Below are positions 49,018-59,567 of a stretch of DNA of 64,000 nt, piece by piece (position 1 is the stretch's first letter; each line of letters opens with the position of its first letter). Source of the DNA: Nemania diffusa (taxonomy: Eukaryota > Ascomycota > Sordariomycetes > Xylariales > Xylariaceae). The notes under the pieces were generated by a model. The model saw nothing but the letters and a program-made list of their open reading frames with translations, searched no databases and was not told where the DNA came from. The position numbers and the translations under genes are program-made. Location of the stretch: assembly GCA_038501195.1 (NCBI GenBank), contig JBBPUQ010000011.1, positions 2,170,001 to 2,234,000 of the forward strand, written 5' to 3'.

Positions 49018-51336
49018 ATGTCTTGTATTTCTACAAGTTGTGCGCCGAGTATGAGTGTGGCCCAAGGTTTCAGGAGCGCCGAGCCCGAAAAGGGTTCTAA
49101 TGCTCCGACTAGTCATAATACGGCACAACGAGCAGCGTCGCACACTCAAAGCAGAGAAAATACTGGTCAAGACATGATCATAGCCGCAGCGCCAGACAAC
49201 ATCGAGGATGGCGTCTCGTCCTCTTCTAACCTGAGTGATCGCCATGTGGGCTCACGACGGAACTCGACGTCTTCCTGGTCAACCTGCGGATCAGTGGAGT
49301 CCTGGCCACATCAGGACTTCTTCCCTACCATTCGCACTCAAGATTCAGCCACTCTTGAGAATCCGCTAGACATACTAGCGTCAGAATTCGAATTAGTCGT
49401 AAGGCCCCCATGAAGTTAAATGATCATACTAATAATTCCTGATAGATAGATGAGAGGCCACCCTTGCACGAAATTGATCGAGCAGCGTTGAGAGGAGAAG
49501 GTTTATCACTTGAATATATCCCAAAATCTATTATCCAACTCGACCCCAGCGAGATCACAGACCCTAGACTTCTTCCGTCTTCATCCTCAAATAGCGGATC
49601 CCTCCAAAATCGCCTGTTATTAGAACACTGTCGCCATCCCCTCAGTAACAGGATCTTCATTTCAACAAAGCGGCTAGAAAGTCTCATCCAACCACAGAAC
49701 GTAGTGAAGGAACTTACTAGGTGCCTACGCACTCCATATCAACAAAGGGCCCAAGACTTTGCAAGACAGATCTGTGCCACCTCTAACACCAAAGAAAAGT
49801 CCTTCCAGAAGGTATTTGCCATCCTAATTACCATCGAGAAGGTGGACAGCATTACCGAGTTCCTACACGAGGGTGTCCACGATGGGGACCTTCCTCTAAT
49901 GAGGCTCCACCGAGATGGGAGAGAGGGGGTCTTTGATTTCGGGCGAAGGCCTAAAGAAGGAAAAGCCTCTCATCCGTTGAAATGCTTCGAAAGTTTTTCT
50001 CTAATGAACTTCGAGAACTTTGACCAATACCAGTGGGCTATGCTAGCGCCTATTTTCAGGCACACTTGTCAGGAAAGTGCCAAGTGTTACGAATTTCATG
50101 ATAAAATAATTATTCCATTCATAGAGGAAGAAGGAGTGTCCGAAGGCGGCTTTGGTCGAGTCTCTAGGGTCAAGATACATCCAGATCACCACGAATTCGG
50201 CAATTCCAAGGTCCGTATAATTACCTACGACGCGCTGGGACTCACGACGACTGATGAAGTTACCATCTATAGACATCTAATAATCAGTTTGCTGTAAAAC
50301 GCCTTAAATCTCATGACAAACAAGTCTTCAGGGCAGAATTCGACATGCTTTCGAAGTTCAGCAAAAATACTCACCCGCACCTGATATCCCTCCTGGCTGC
50401 GTACACGCATCAAAAGTCCTTTCACTTTTTATTTCCCTGGGCGGAAGCCGATCTCGCTATATTCTGGAGGAAAATCAAGCCTAAACCAAGAATCGAAGAG
50501 GCTGTGTTGTGGGTAGCGAGGCAGTGTGCTGGGATAGCAGATGGCTTGTCGAAAATCCACGAATATAACAGCTTTTGCGGAGATGGAGCAGCTGATACAA
50601 CGCAGGGCTTTACTAGACAAAGTGGGGGGATCAAATTGTACGGCCGACACGGGGATATAAAGCCAGCTAATATCCTCTGGTTTTCAAACCTGGAGGATGC
50701 TAATGACGGGGGCACGCTTAAACTCACTGATTTCGGTCTGGCTGAGTTCCATACGATGGACAGTCGCTCCAATCGGGCCCGGCGTCAAATTGGTACATCG
50801 GATGTCTACCGCCCACCAGAATACGACATGCCAGATGGAAAGATTAGTCGCTCATACGATATTTGGACTATCGGTTGCTTATACCTCGAGTTTATCGCCT
50901 GGCTTCTTGGGGGTTGGGACCTTGTTAGGTTGTTCAACATCAAGAGGACACCACTTGAGGCTACATGGTGCCTAGATCGATGCGATTACACCTTCTTTGA
51001 GTTAGAGGGGAAGAGCGAAATGCCTAGGGTCAAGAGGACGGTAACGGAGGTGAGTATTGGACCTGCTTAGTTCGTTTCTGACTTAAAGGATCAGATGCTA
51101 ACCTCTTCTAGTTTATTAGAATTGATCTTCATGGCCACCAGGCGTGCACCCAATATCTTCATGAATTTATTGACTTGATCGAGGAGGAGTTGCTTCTAGT
51201 TGAAACAGGAAAAACAAACTCGAAGAGACGGATTGAGTGCGGTCCCCTTTGTTCTAGGCTAAATAAAATGTACGAACAATGTGCTAAGGACCGAGAATAT
51301 GCGATAAGACCAACTCCATGGATGAAAAACTTATAA
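49018..51336 (+). CDS. Fungal HGD-type protein kinase A with N-terminal regulatory region
   Basis: Four exons, 49018-49398, 49446-50210, 50288-51049 and 51112-51336, all phase 0 (introns 47, 77 and 62 nt), give 710 residues. The second donor is the weak GTCCGT. Kinase landmarks: Gly loop EGGFGRV near 360, FAVKRLK with the lysine at 386, RHGDIKPANIL near 502-511 (HGD instead of HRD), LTDFGLAEF near 529, and YDIWTIGCLYLEFIAWLLGG. The DFG and catalytic Asp are kept, so activity is possible. Residues 1-127 are Ser-rich and disordered. Residues of about 220-360 hold a helical region (FQKVFAILI, EFLHEGVHDGDLPL, QWAMLAPIF, KIIIPFIEEEGVSEGG) shared with the kinase gene at 54209-56214. HGDLK-type fungal kinases are common in accessory regions. 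The neighbouring HET gene on the opposite strand suggests a role in non-self recognition, which is inference. Confidence 0.8.
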
Positions 51337-51654
51337 TTACATATTGACGAGAGCAAGGGCGATCTACGAAGTAACCACCAACTCCTGAAGGCAAGGTGGG
51401 CCAAAAGGGCTAATACAGCCGCAATTGGAAAGGGAAACAAGAAGAGTTCCCACAAATCCACGACAAGTTCCAAATGCGAAGTTACTATAACGAAGGTGGT
51501 ATTTTTATAAATCTACTAAACCTCTAATAAAGTAGAGATACTGTAGGATAGAAACAAACTATAACTCTTCTAATGGACTATCTTCAACCCCCCTTTGTAA
51601 TTACTAGTTAGATATCATTCAACGTAAGAAATCCTAAGAACAAAACTAGAACCC
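51337..51654. other. Short intergenic region between convergent kinase A and HET genes
   Basis: Both 3' ends lie here. No coding region is recognised. Confidence 0.5.
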
Positions 51655-53790
51655 TCACTGGATCTTGATATCTAAACCCGGACTATTCAAGTCGATAAGC
51701 CTGCCGGGCATACTACCTGCCCCGACTCTCTCATATATCTTCGTTCCCTTAACTCCCATTGCCCCCCTCGGTGCAACCAGAAGAACATAGTGAATCCTGC
51801 TTTCCATTAGTGAGTTCCCTTTCGATTTCCCGATAACCACACATAAGACACTTGAAAGGAACCCGCCCGTCATGCCAGTCACGTCGTACACAATCTTCAC
51901 GCCAGCGTCCACTTTCTGCCCGCCTACAAACTTCCGTGCTACAGCGTCAATCTCCACAACTTCCTCTTTCCAATAGCTAGTAGTACGCACATTGGTGGAG
52001 TGCCAAGGCGAACGTATTATATCCTCGGGTTCCCAATCTACCCCATCAAAAGGAACATTGAGATAATCGATTCCTCCACGGTATGCCATCCATGACCAGC
52101 TCGGAGCCTTATGCCAATCAGATGGGAAGGAGATTCTCCTAAGCGAATTCTCGTCGGAGCCTCGATGCCATAGTAGGCTCCGGTGAAAGAAGCTTCGATT
52201 GGAGGCTCGAACATTACTAGCAAGAACGCCGAACTTGCCGCGAGATGCGAAACCCCGTCTCAGTCGCTGCTCAAGACCTTCCATTGCAACAGCTCGGTCT
52301 TCCCACCGGGTGAAGTTGAGCCGGGAGTACTTCATGTATAGGCTCTGGTAGTATAGGATCTTCTCGCTGCGGGAAGTCTCGCGCTCAAAACGGTTAGAGA
52401 GGATGGCTACTTGGGGAAAGTTAGGGTCGCCGAGAAATGCAGCAAGTTGGCTGTTGGGTAAAAGCATTAGTAGATAGCAGGTAATATTAACGGGAAAGGA
52501 GAATCGACTGACTTGTACATTTTGGTGAGCGTCTCGCACCTCACACCCGCACCACACTCGAAGAAGGTCTGCTGGCTAGCGAAATATATCGTCCGCCGAG
52601 CCAGAGCCCTTTCCTGTAAAACCCACCCCCTCTTGTTCAGGTCTCCTTCCAAAACACTTTGGTTGAAGTCATCTATGAAGCGGCACACGTGGAATGGCGA
52701 ATCTGACTCAGGACCGAAGGTTACATATTCTCTCGGCGACCTGCTTTTTAAGAACCCATCCCACTGATCATCCGCACAGGTTGCAGCAACGACACAGTAC
52801 GCGGCGCTGAATACATCTTCCATTCGCTTACTTTCACTGTTGAAGTCCCCACCCTCCCCCTGAATGATACAGATCGAGTCGATCCATAGATACTGCGCCC
52901 CCAGAGCACGTGTAGTAATGACTGCATCCCTAAACGTGCCGGGAAGCTCACTGACATCGATTTTTTCCATAAAGGCTTCTTTGTTCTTTTCGGTAGTGCG
53001 AAAAGACGGCTTCTCGGGCGTCAGGGCTCCCCAACGGTGAGATAGCGCGATATATCTAAAATCCTCCGACTTGTCACCTGGCTGGGTTTCATAAAGGCGG
53101 ACGGTTGATGGGTCGATGCCTCTGACGTCAATGAGTCTCGTTGGGAGTTTGAAAGACCTGCGGGATCGAATCCCATGGAGAATTGCCAGTTCGAGATCAT
53201 CTTCATTTGTGTCAATGGGTGATGGACGCACATCGCTCGTAGGTTGGGATGTGCATCCGTAAATGCCATGATTCGAGTCGCATTCCTTGAGCCAGCAGTT
53301 GATTATATTGAAGTGGGCGGCGTTGCCCGCTTCAAAGACAACGGGTAATCCGATTTGGACTGACCCGGGGGCTTTTGAGTCTATCGCGGCTGGATTTAGT
53401 ATATGCTGTAGCTCTTACTACAGGATTGGGGTCAGGTGCTTTACCTTCACTTCTACAAATGGAAAAGACGGGGGGATCATTCTCATTAATCTTGATCACT
53501 GACCCAGCTCTGTCAAACCGTACCTCGTGTGTTTTACGCTCGAAGTCGCTGGTGGCGTCCCACCTCATCTTGCAAAAGGAGCATACTTTGGCGCGTTTCT
53601 TCAGCTCTGATAATTTGTCTACGATATGGAATTTCGGTGCCCACAAATCTAGTTTTAGACAGTCGACACAAATTTGGTCCGGCTCTGTAGGTTGGGGAAA
53701 GAGCAACGGCAAGGAGGATTCCTTCAGTTCGTGCAGGAACTGGGCAGCAAAGCCGTTATCAATTGAATACTCCCAGATATGGATGTCTAA
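51655..53790 (-). CDS. HET-domain (heterokaryon incompatibility) protein, 5' end unresolved
   Basis: Visible exons are 53790-53445, 53380-52513 and 52450-51655, giving at least 669 residues. The introns are 64 nt (GTAAAG...ACTAAATCC...GATAG, phase 1) and 62 nt (GTCAGT...CTACTAATG...CAACAG, phase 2). The HET domain is clear: RYIALSHRWGA, then LPGTFRDAVITTRALGAQYL followed by WIDSICIIQ, and NKRGWVLQERALARRTIYF. N-terminal pairs CVDC and CSFC with spacing CxxC could bind zinc. The first visible exon begins at an acceptor (GCATTAG at 53791) and its frame has no ATG before the HET region, so at least one upstream exon with the start codon is missing from this model. HET proteins trigger cell death on fusion of incompatible hyphae; the present partner is unknown. 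It sits between two related kinases. Confidence 0.82.
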
Positions 53791-54208
53791 CTAATGCATT
53801 ATAGCTATGTCAGGGAGAGAAACAGGTTCGTTCGAAACGTAGAAAACTTACAGGCTGAGAAAAAGTTAATAGATTAACAGAACAAAAGGGGAGGGGAATT
53901 ACCCGCTGGTTTCCGTTAATGGCCCTATTGTTTAATTTTAGCTATACCTGGGATCAACTCACATGCTGACAATATTAATATTAATTCATTTTCCTAGACG
54001 TTATATAGTCTCATAGACAAACGATTCATTAACCCACAGCCTTTAGATGAGAATAAGACCGTTAGTTTAGAGCAACAGCGCAGTCTCATAGCTGACTTAC
54101 ATACTGCCCCTCTAAGTTAGTCACTTCATTTTTAAGGGTCTCATCTACTCACATCCTATGTCCCAGTGAGTATGTCACATATTAGCACGGTCTTTAGGAA
54201 TGGACCAA
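53791..54208. other. Region between the HET gene and kinase B, likely holding the missing HET 5' exon
   Basis: The HET gene needs an upstream exon ending in phase 0. Candidate donors on the minus strand are GTAAGT (about 53850) and GTAATT (about 53902), but no convincing ATG-containing exon is seen. The region is AT-rich. Confidence 0.45.
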
Positions 54209-56214
54209 TCACCCACAAGCTTCAAAAATAACTCTCTTGTCAACAATCGATGTTCCTGGGCAAAGTGAGAAAGCGCATAGAGCGGCGATTAAACCTACAT
54301 TTCCACTCATACGAGTCCGAGGTGAGGCTGGTGATGCTGCATCCGCCACTAAACTTCCATTTGGACGTCTGGTATGCTCATGTGCCGATTTTGGATGAAG
54401 GCTGCCAATTTTTGTCGTATAAGAGGCGGTGTGTAAAATTGGTACCTCGGTCTGGTATAGCTCTAAACACAAGTACTGGACATTAGCTTCAGGCTTATCA
54501 CACCTAGCAGTTATATTACAGAGTAAATGAAAAAGGCTCTCAGCCGAGGCCCGGTACTGGGTGTTGTCCGTCTTATTAGGTTCAGCTGGCGTGACCGCAA
54601 CAAGCCCATCTTGATCTGTTGCGTGGTCCTCTCGAAGTGCGACCACCAACAACTTTGTCTTGACGATGTCGAGTAAGTCTCCTAATGCCGTGTTCTTAGC
54701 ACAAGCTGGAACCTTAGATAGACTCTCAATATATTTAGTCACTAGAGGGTGTACTTGGGCTCCTTCCTCATTGACTATGTAGTATGGGGGTTCCTTGTCT
54801 ACTAGGTCCACCAGGAGAGAGTCATTAAACGCAACCAGCTGTTCGTGTCCGTGCAGGAGCCAAATTAAGAGTTCAAGAATCATGCATCCCATTGACCACA
54901 CATCGTAGAGGCGTGATGTCGCCGGACTCGCCAGTTTCGGGGCCCCTACTTCGGGTGGCTCGTATCGAGTGCTTCCATACTGGGTTGTTGTCAAGTTCTT
55001 CCGGAGTCTAGTGTGGACTTCGTGATGTTTGGCGAGTCCCATGTCAGCAATTTTCAGTATGCCGATACTCTTATCGTCCTGTCGTGTGAATCTCACAATG
55101 TTGTCCGGTTTTAAATCTCCATGGCGGATGCCGCCTCCGGGGGAAGCAACATTGCCGGCATCCGTGCGTTCCCGGAAAGTTGCAGCTCTGCCGTTGTAAC
55201 TGTGGAGTTTGTACAGGGCTTCTGAAAGTCCACGTATCTGGACTAGAATCTCTTTGACGAATTCTGGGCTGAGGCTAGGGTTAGGCACCTTTTCCCAAAA
55301 GTCCCGAAGACTCCCTCCGTCGGCCCAAGGAAAGAGAAAATAGTATTTATCTTTCTTGGAAATTGCAGCAATGCATTGGATCAGGTTCTCATGCCTGACT
55401 TCGCTTAGCCTTCCTAGCGCTTTTGCCTCCCGCTCCCACGCTCCCGAGACGTCGGCTAGGCTTGACCTGCTGCTAGCTCGGGCTATATTCTTGGCGACGA
55501 TTTCTTTGACGGCGATGTTGGCTGGCTTGTCTTGTATCTATGCAGAATTAAAGTGATGTTTCAGCTGCAAGTATAGTAACCAACCCCCTACCATAAATGT
55601 TGGGCTGTTCTGGTGAGCCTCATGAATATTGACCTGAAAAACAGTCCCAAATGTGCCTTCCTTATGAGGTATTCCCTCTACCTCGAGGAAAGGGAGAATG
55701 TGCTTGCGGTTAAGTTGGTACACGAGCTTATTTTTGATAAAGATAGGAACGAGGAATTTCCATTGGACGTTATCGCAGAATTGCTTCTTTTTCCACGTTG
55801 ACCATTGTGAGAATGCGATATGAGATTCATCGATTGGAAGGCATTGGTCGGTAACACCCAACTGAAGAAACCTCTCCATTGCGTTATGGAGTTCATCACC
55901 TTCAACCCGGCCAAGATAGTCGTAGCAAAGACCTTCTTCGCATGTTGGGTGATTTGGGCGATGAAATTGACGAGTTGCTCTGGGGATTGGGCGAGGGGGC
56001 TCTTAGAGAGTTCCTGTTGGATTGTCGCCTCGTTAATGAGATCATGTAGGTAACATTCTGGTAAGTAAGTAGCTTCGTTCTCGTTATGGTATTTACTCCT
56101 TGCAAATTTGCTACATATTTCGTCGGATAGGGACTTGAAGCGGACAGGGACTTGGTTGTCAGAGGAGCCTTCAACGATAGAAGGACCAACGGAGAGGGTT
56201 TGTTCATCGTTCAT
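54209..56214 (-). pseudogene. Fungal HGD-type protein kinase B, frameshifted
   Basis: Start at the ATG at 56214 (MNDEQTLSVGPSI). The frame runs to about 55914, where a one-base loss in a GGG run (revcomp of 55905-55914) is needed to continue. The second frame runs to 55592, then a 54-nt intron (55591-55538, phase 0), then 55537-54209. The N-terminal region matches kinase A: KKVFATTIL, QWKFLVPIF, KHILPFLEVEGIPHKEGTFG, VNIHEAHQ. Kinase landmarks: Gly loop KEGTFGTVF, NIAVKEIV, IRHGDLKPDNIV, and IADMGLAK with Met in the DFG motif. The catalytic Lys and both Asp remain. The C-terminal region after the kinase domain has no recognisable domain. A 38-nt intron could bypass the frameshift but would remove residues that are conserved with kinase A. 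It may be a pseudogene, an allele-specific null or a sequencing error. Confidence 0.72.
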
Positions 56215-57390
56215 GGTATCTCTGGCGATAGGGGTCGGCACCTGCTGGTCGGCGTCCCGAGCCTCTGTCTTCAAAGGTGAAGTAGTGTCGAATGGGTAAG
56301 CACTTGAGATCACAATCCTGATGGCGATGACACCGACTGGATAGGAATATGCTATTAATGAGACTAGATCACACGAATCGAAATCATACTTAGTGTTACA
56401 GTAGCAGCAGGCTCTTTATCATAGTTACCTCCACAATGTATCTAACAGCATCACTTTAATTGCCTGTTCTTGAGCCGCATTTCCTCGCTGTTCCTAAATT
56501 TCAGCGGAAGGCCATTGGGGGCTTCGTCAGAACCTCCTCCTACGTCGGAGCGGGCGACAGAAGCCCCTGCACTCTGTATTGCCCCTATCTATTTTGAAAA
56601 TAAGCAGGTGTGCAGGCTGTCTAAGCGCTGGGTGAGAATTCCGAGGCTATAATAGGTTGATCTTTAGCCTTTAAAATCTCGCAAGACACAAAGCGCCGTT
56701 GTTGCCTGCAGCCTGCTTCAGTAGCCCCAAGTCCTGTCACGGTTGTAGAAGATTGTCAGCTAATTACGATCAGCCAGCAAATCACTAGGCTTGATATCCT
56801 TATATGTATGTCTAAACCCCCAAATAATTCTGCTACTACTTAAACCTAGAGGTACTTACCTCTTGCCGATTACTTCGAATTTAATTACATATTAATAGGT
56901 GATATAGGAAGTGAAGTAGTAAGTAAAGTGATCGTAGATTTGAATGGGGGGGCTTGGAGAAGGTGTCTCGCCCGTAAGGCTCTGTACCCCAGCAAATACT
57001 TGAGTTTCTCTAGAACCACGGATCCAACGTACCTAGTGTAGGTAGGTATTATAGGTATTAAATCAGGCTAATGGACGCCACCAGCCCCCCCCCCCCCCCC
57101 CCCCCCCCCCTCCTCCCCCTTTATCCCCTGTTAAGTAGTATTCCCCCATCATGTAACCCTTAATATCTTTAGACCGATATCAAAAGACAGGCTGCTGTGA
57201 CAAACAAAATATAGTTTCACAGGGTCATCATAGAGCCTCGAATCCCCAGCGTCTTTGCGAGTTAGGAATTTAAGCGCTCACCACTCCATGCAGGGAGGGT
57301 ACATTGGTATAAGATTTCATAACATGCACAATATTACGTCCATTACACGGGCTCTCTGATGGTCACTTCTGTGCCTATCTATTTGCCACA
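56215..57390. other. 1.2-kb intergenic region with a 26-base poly-C run
   Basis: This lies between kinase B (-) and the Hsp70-like gene (+), so it should hold two promoters. The poly-C run is at 57085-57110. TAGGTAGGTATTATAGGTATT lies at 57040-57060. No coding region is recognised. Confidence 0.5.
57085..57110. repeat. Homopolymer run of 26 C
   Basis: An uninterrupted run of 26 C followed by TCCTCCCCC. It is exceptional in length for a fungal genome. The length is likely variable, or the assembly is uncertain at this place. Confidence 0.9.
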
Positions 57391-59443
57391 ATGACTACCT
57401 ACTGGAGACTGGTATGTACTGTCGTGGAGCCTCTTTATCGTTTAGTAACACGGCTTAGTATTATGGGTTTGGACCTAGGGGCCAAGAGCACCAAAGCCAC
57501 CCTCGCATATAGAGACAAGGACGATCGACCAACCATCTTGCGCGTACCATTTCGCGGCGTGCATCATGACCATCACTCTGTCTACTCGATATTTGAGCTA
57601 ATCGCAACGGGAAAGCAATTACAAGAAATTCTATAACTACTACGTCTCAATGTTACGGCTCGTATGGGGCGACCAAGTCGAGATCAAGAGGGCCACCGAA
57701 GGACAGGCTCTGTCATTATACCTTTGCGAGGAGTTCTGTGACTCAAACTTCTCACTTGACCGCAAGAAACTATGGAGCTTGTTAAGAAACTTTGATAAGC
57801 AGAAGGGGGTTGTCTTTGTTGTTATTGTTGACATCGGAGCTAGCAGCATGGTGCCCAATATCTACGCCATTGCTATTTGAGAAGCAGTGACTAATAAGCC
57901 AACAGAGTCTTCAAGTCCAGGTTGCATACTTTGACGAGGATGGCCAGTTCCAGGCCAGTCAATCGTGTACCGACCCAGCATGGCTCCCAGGTAAGTGCTC
58001 ATATATGTCTAACTTAGCTTGTGTACGAGGTGTTACACATCTCTCGCTAACACAGACAGGAGCGCCTGGTGGAAGTCACATGTCTAATAGTGTACTCCGA
58101 CTAGTAATCGAAAGGTATAGTAAAACGATGTTTGCGGCGTTCGGCCGAGAAGTACCTGAAGGCGAGGTTCCCTGCCTGCTAGAAAGCTGGGAAGCGCAGA
58201 AAAGAAGCCTCGATTTCTCCCAACCAGACTCGTCAATAGTTATCCATGGGAATGATCGACGGTCCTCTATCCAGCTCTTCGCCGAGGAGCTCCAAAACGC
58301 TCACGAAAAAGCCTTTGGCGCTGCGCTAGAGGTGGCGCATTCGGAGATACAAAAACAGGCCGACCTAAAAAAGGATTTCGTGGCTGTCTTCACGGGAGGC
58401 AGCGTCCGTAACAAGGGAGTAAAACGGATCTTGAGCGATCGCATGCAGAGTGATGAAAAAGATTTTGGCTCTACCAATTCACTCAGTAGACCAGTATTTC
58501 AACACAGAGGATCGAGGCCGATGCCGCGGCTCAAGGCTTTCTGGTGAAGCACTTGTTTCTTCCCGAGGAATATGACACCTGGTGGTACGTCTTATCCCGG
58601 TGCGCGAGAATACCATTTTAACACACGCAACAGGCCATCGGTGGTCTCCGGAGGTGCTGCGCTCTCCGAGATGAATGTACCCCCTGTTGTAGACATATTC
58701 TCCGGTTCGGCTATAGCCATTCACCAAACGACCCTTCTCGGTGGTCAACGGGTCGGCTACAGCAAGGCCGACTTCATATTTAGCAAGGTTGGCGCGCCAT
58801 TGTCACGGCTTGCTTACCGCCCAGTCCCTAATGCACATAGAGATATCCGGCCTCGTGGGCCTATATAGACTATCGTGTCGAGGTCCTTGACGATCCGGGG
58901 TGCCAGTTTTCGCTAGTCTGTGATCCCAACTACGAGACCGATCGCATCGCGGCAGATGCAAAGACCCAACAGAAGCGTCGAGGTAATGGCTGGTCGCACC
59001 GAAGCAAACGGCGAAAATGGGACCACTTATCGATGCCAGCTGTCCGGATTGGCGCTCCTTCAGAAGTGTTAAACGGTCCTCTCTCGCCATACGATCTAGA
59101 TTTCTTTATGGAAGCCTCGGACCTCCCATGCGGGGACCTCATACGCTTCCACTTAAGCGGTAACAATATCGAGCGCCTAGCAACCCGAGAGGGCTGTATT
59201 GAACTCGCTGAGGAAAGAAGTTTCCCGATCTTGCTGAGCTGTTTGGCGATTGACAAAAAAGGTCGTCAAATGGTTGACGAAAACGACCGAAAGTGGATTT
59301 TGACGTTGGCAATAGATCCGCCGACGAGGCTGCTTGTCGTAACCGAAGCAAAGCCTGTACCGGTCTGGTGTGATGTTGCACGGAGACCCTGCAAAAGGCG
59401 CAGGCCTGTAAGGAGTGCGCATCTGATGAGTCAGGGGGCTTGA
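57391..59443 (+). pseudogene. Hsp70-like (HSPA12-type) gene with a probable frameshift
   Basis: Reading: 57391 or the in-frame ATG at 57463, to about 57617; a one-base excess near 57618-57620 must be removed to enter the next frame (57620-57850); then exons 57906-57990, 58060-58418, 58508-58584, 58634-58787 and 58841-59443. Most joins have good splice signals and consistent phase (for example G|GTAAGT at 57991). Hsp70 ATPase landmarks: phosphate-1-like IMGLDLGAKSTKATLAY, phosphate-2 VVIVDIGASSM, AVFTGGSVRN, and VVSGGAALSEMN then DIFSGSAIAIH near the end of the ATPase. The rest resembles the short, divergent substrate-binding part of fungal Hsp70-like proteins. The exon end at 58418 is uncertain: the alternative is continued reading with a frameshift near 58450-58505. 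Such Hsp70-like genes are common beside fungal accessory genes; the role is unknown. Confidence 0.65.
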
Positions 59444-59567
59444 ATGTTTGCTGGGTGTGTTGGGAGCTCATGGATTTGAACGAAGAATTCAATCATAACC
59501 CTAGCCACACTTTTAAACATGCTTATTCCAAATGATATTATACACAAGCACACCTTAAAACAAACAC

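Noticed and set aside
55864..55901. 38-nt intron to explain the kinase B frame change
   Set aside because: No branch site, unusually short, and it would delete residues conserved with kinase A.
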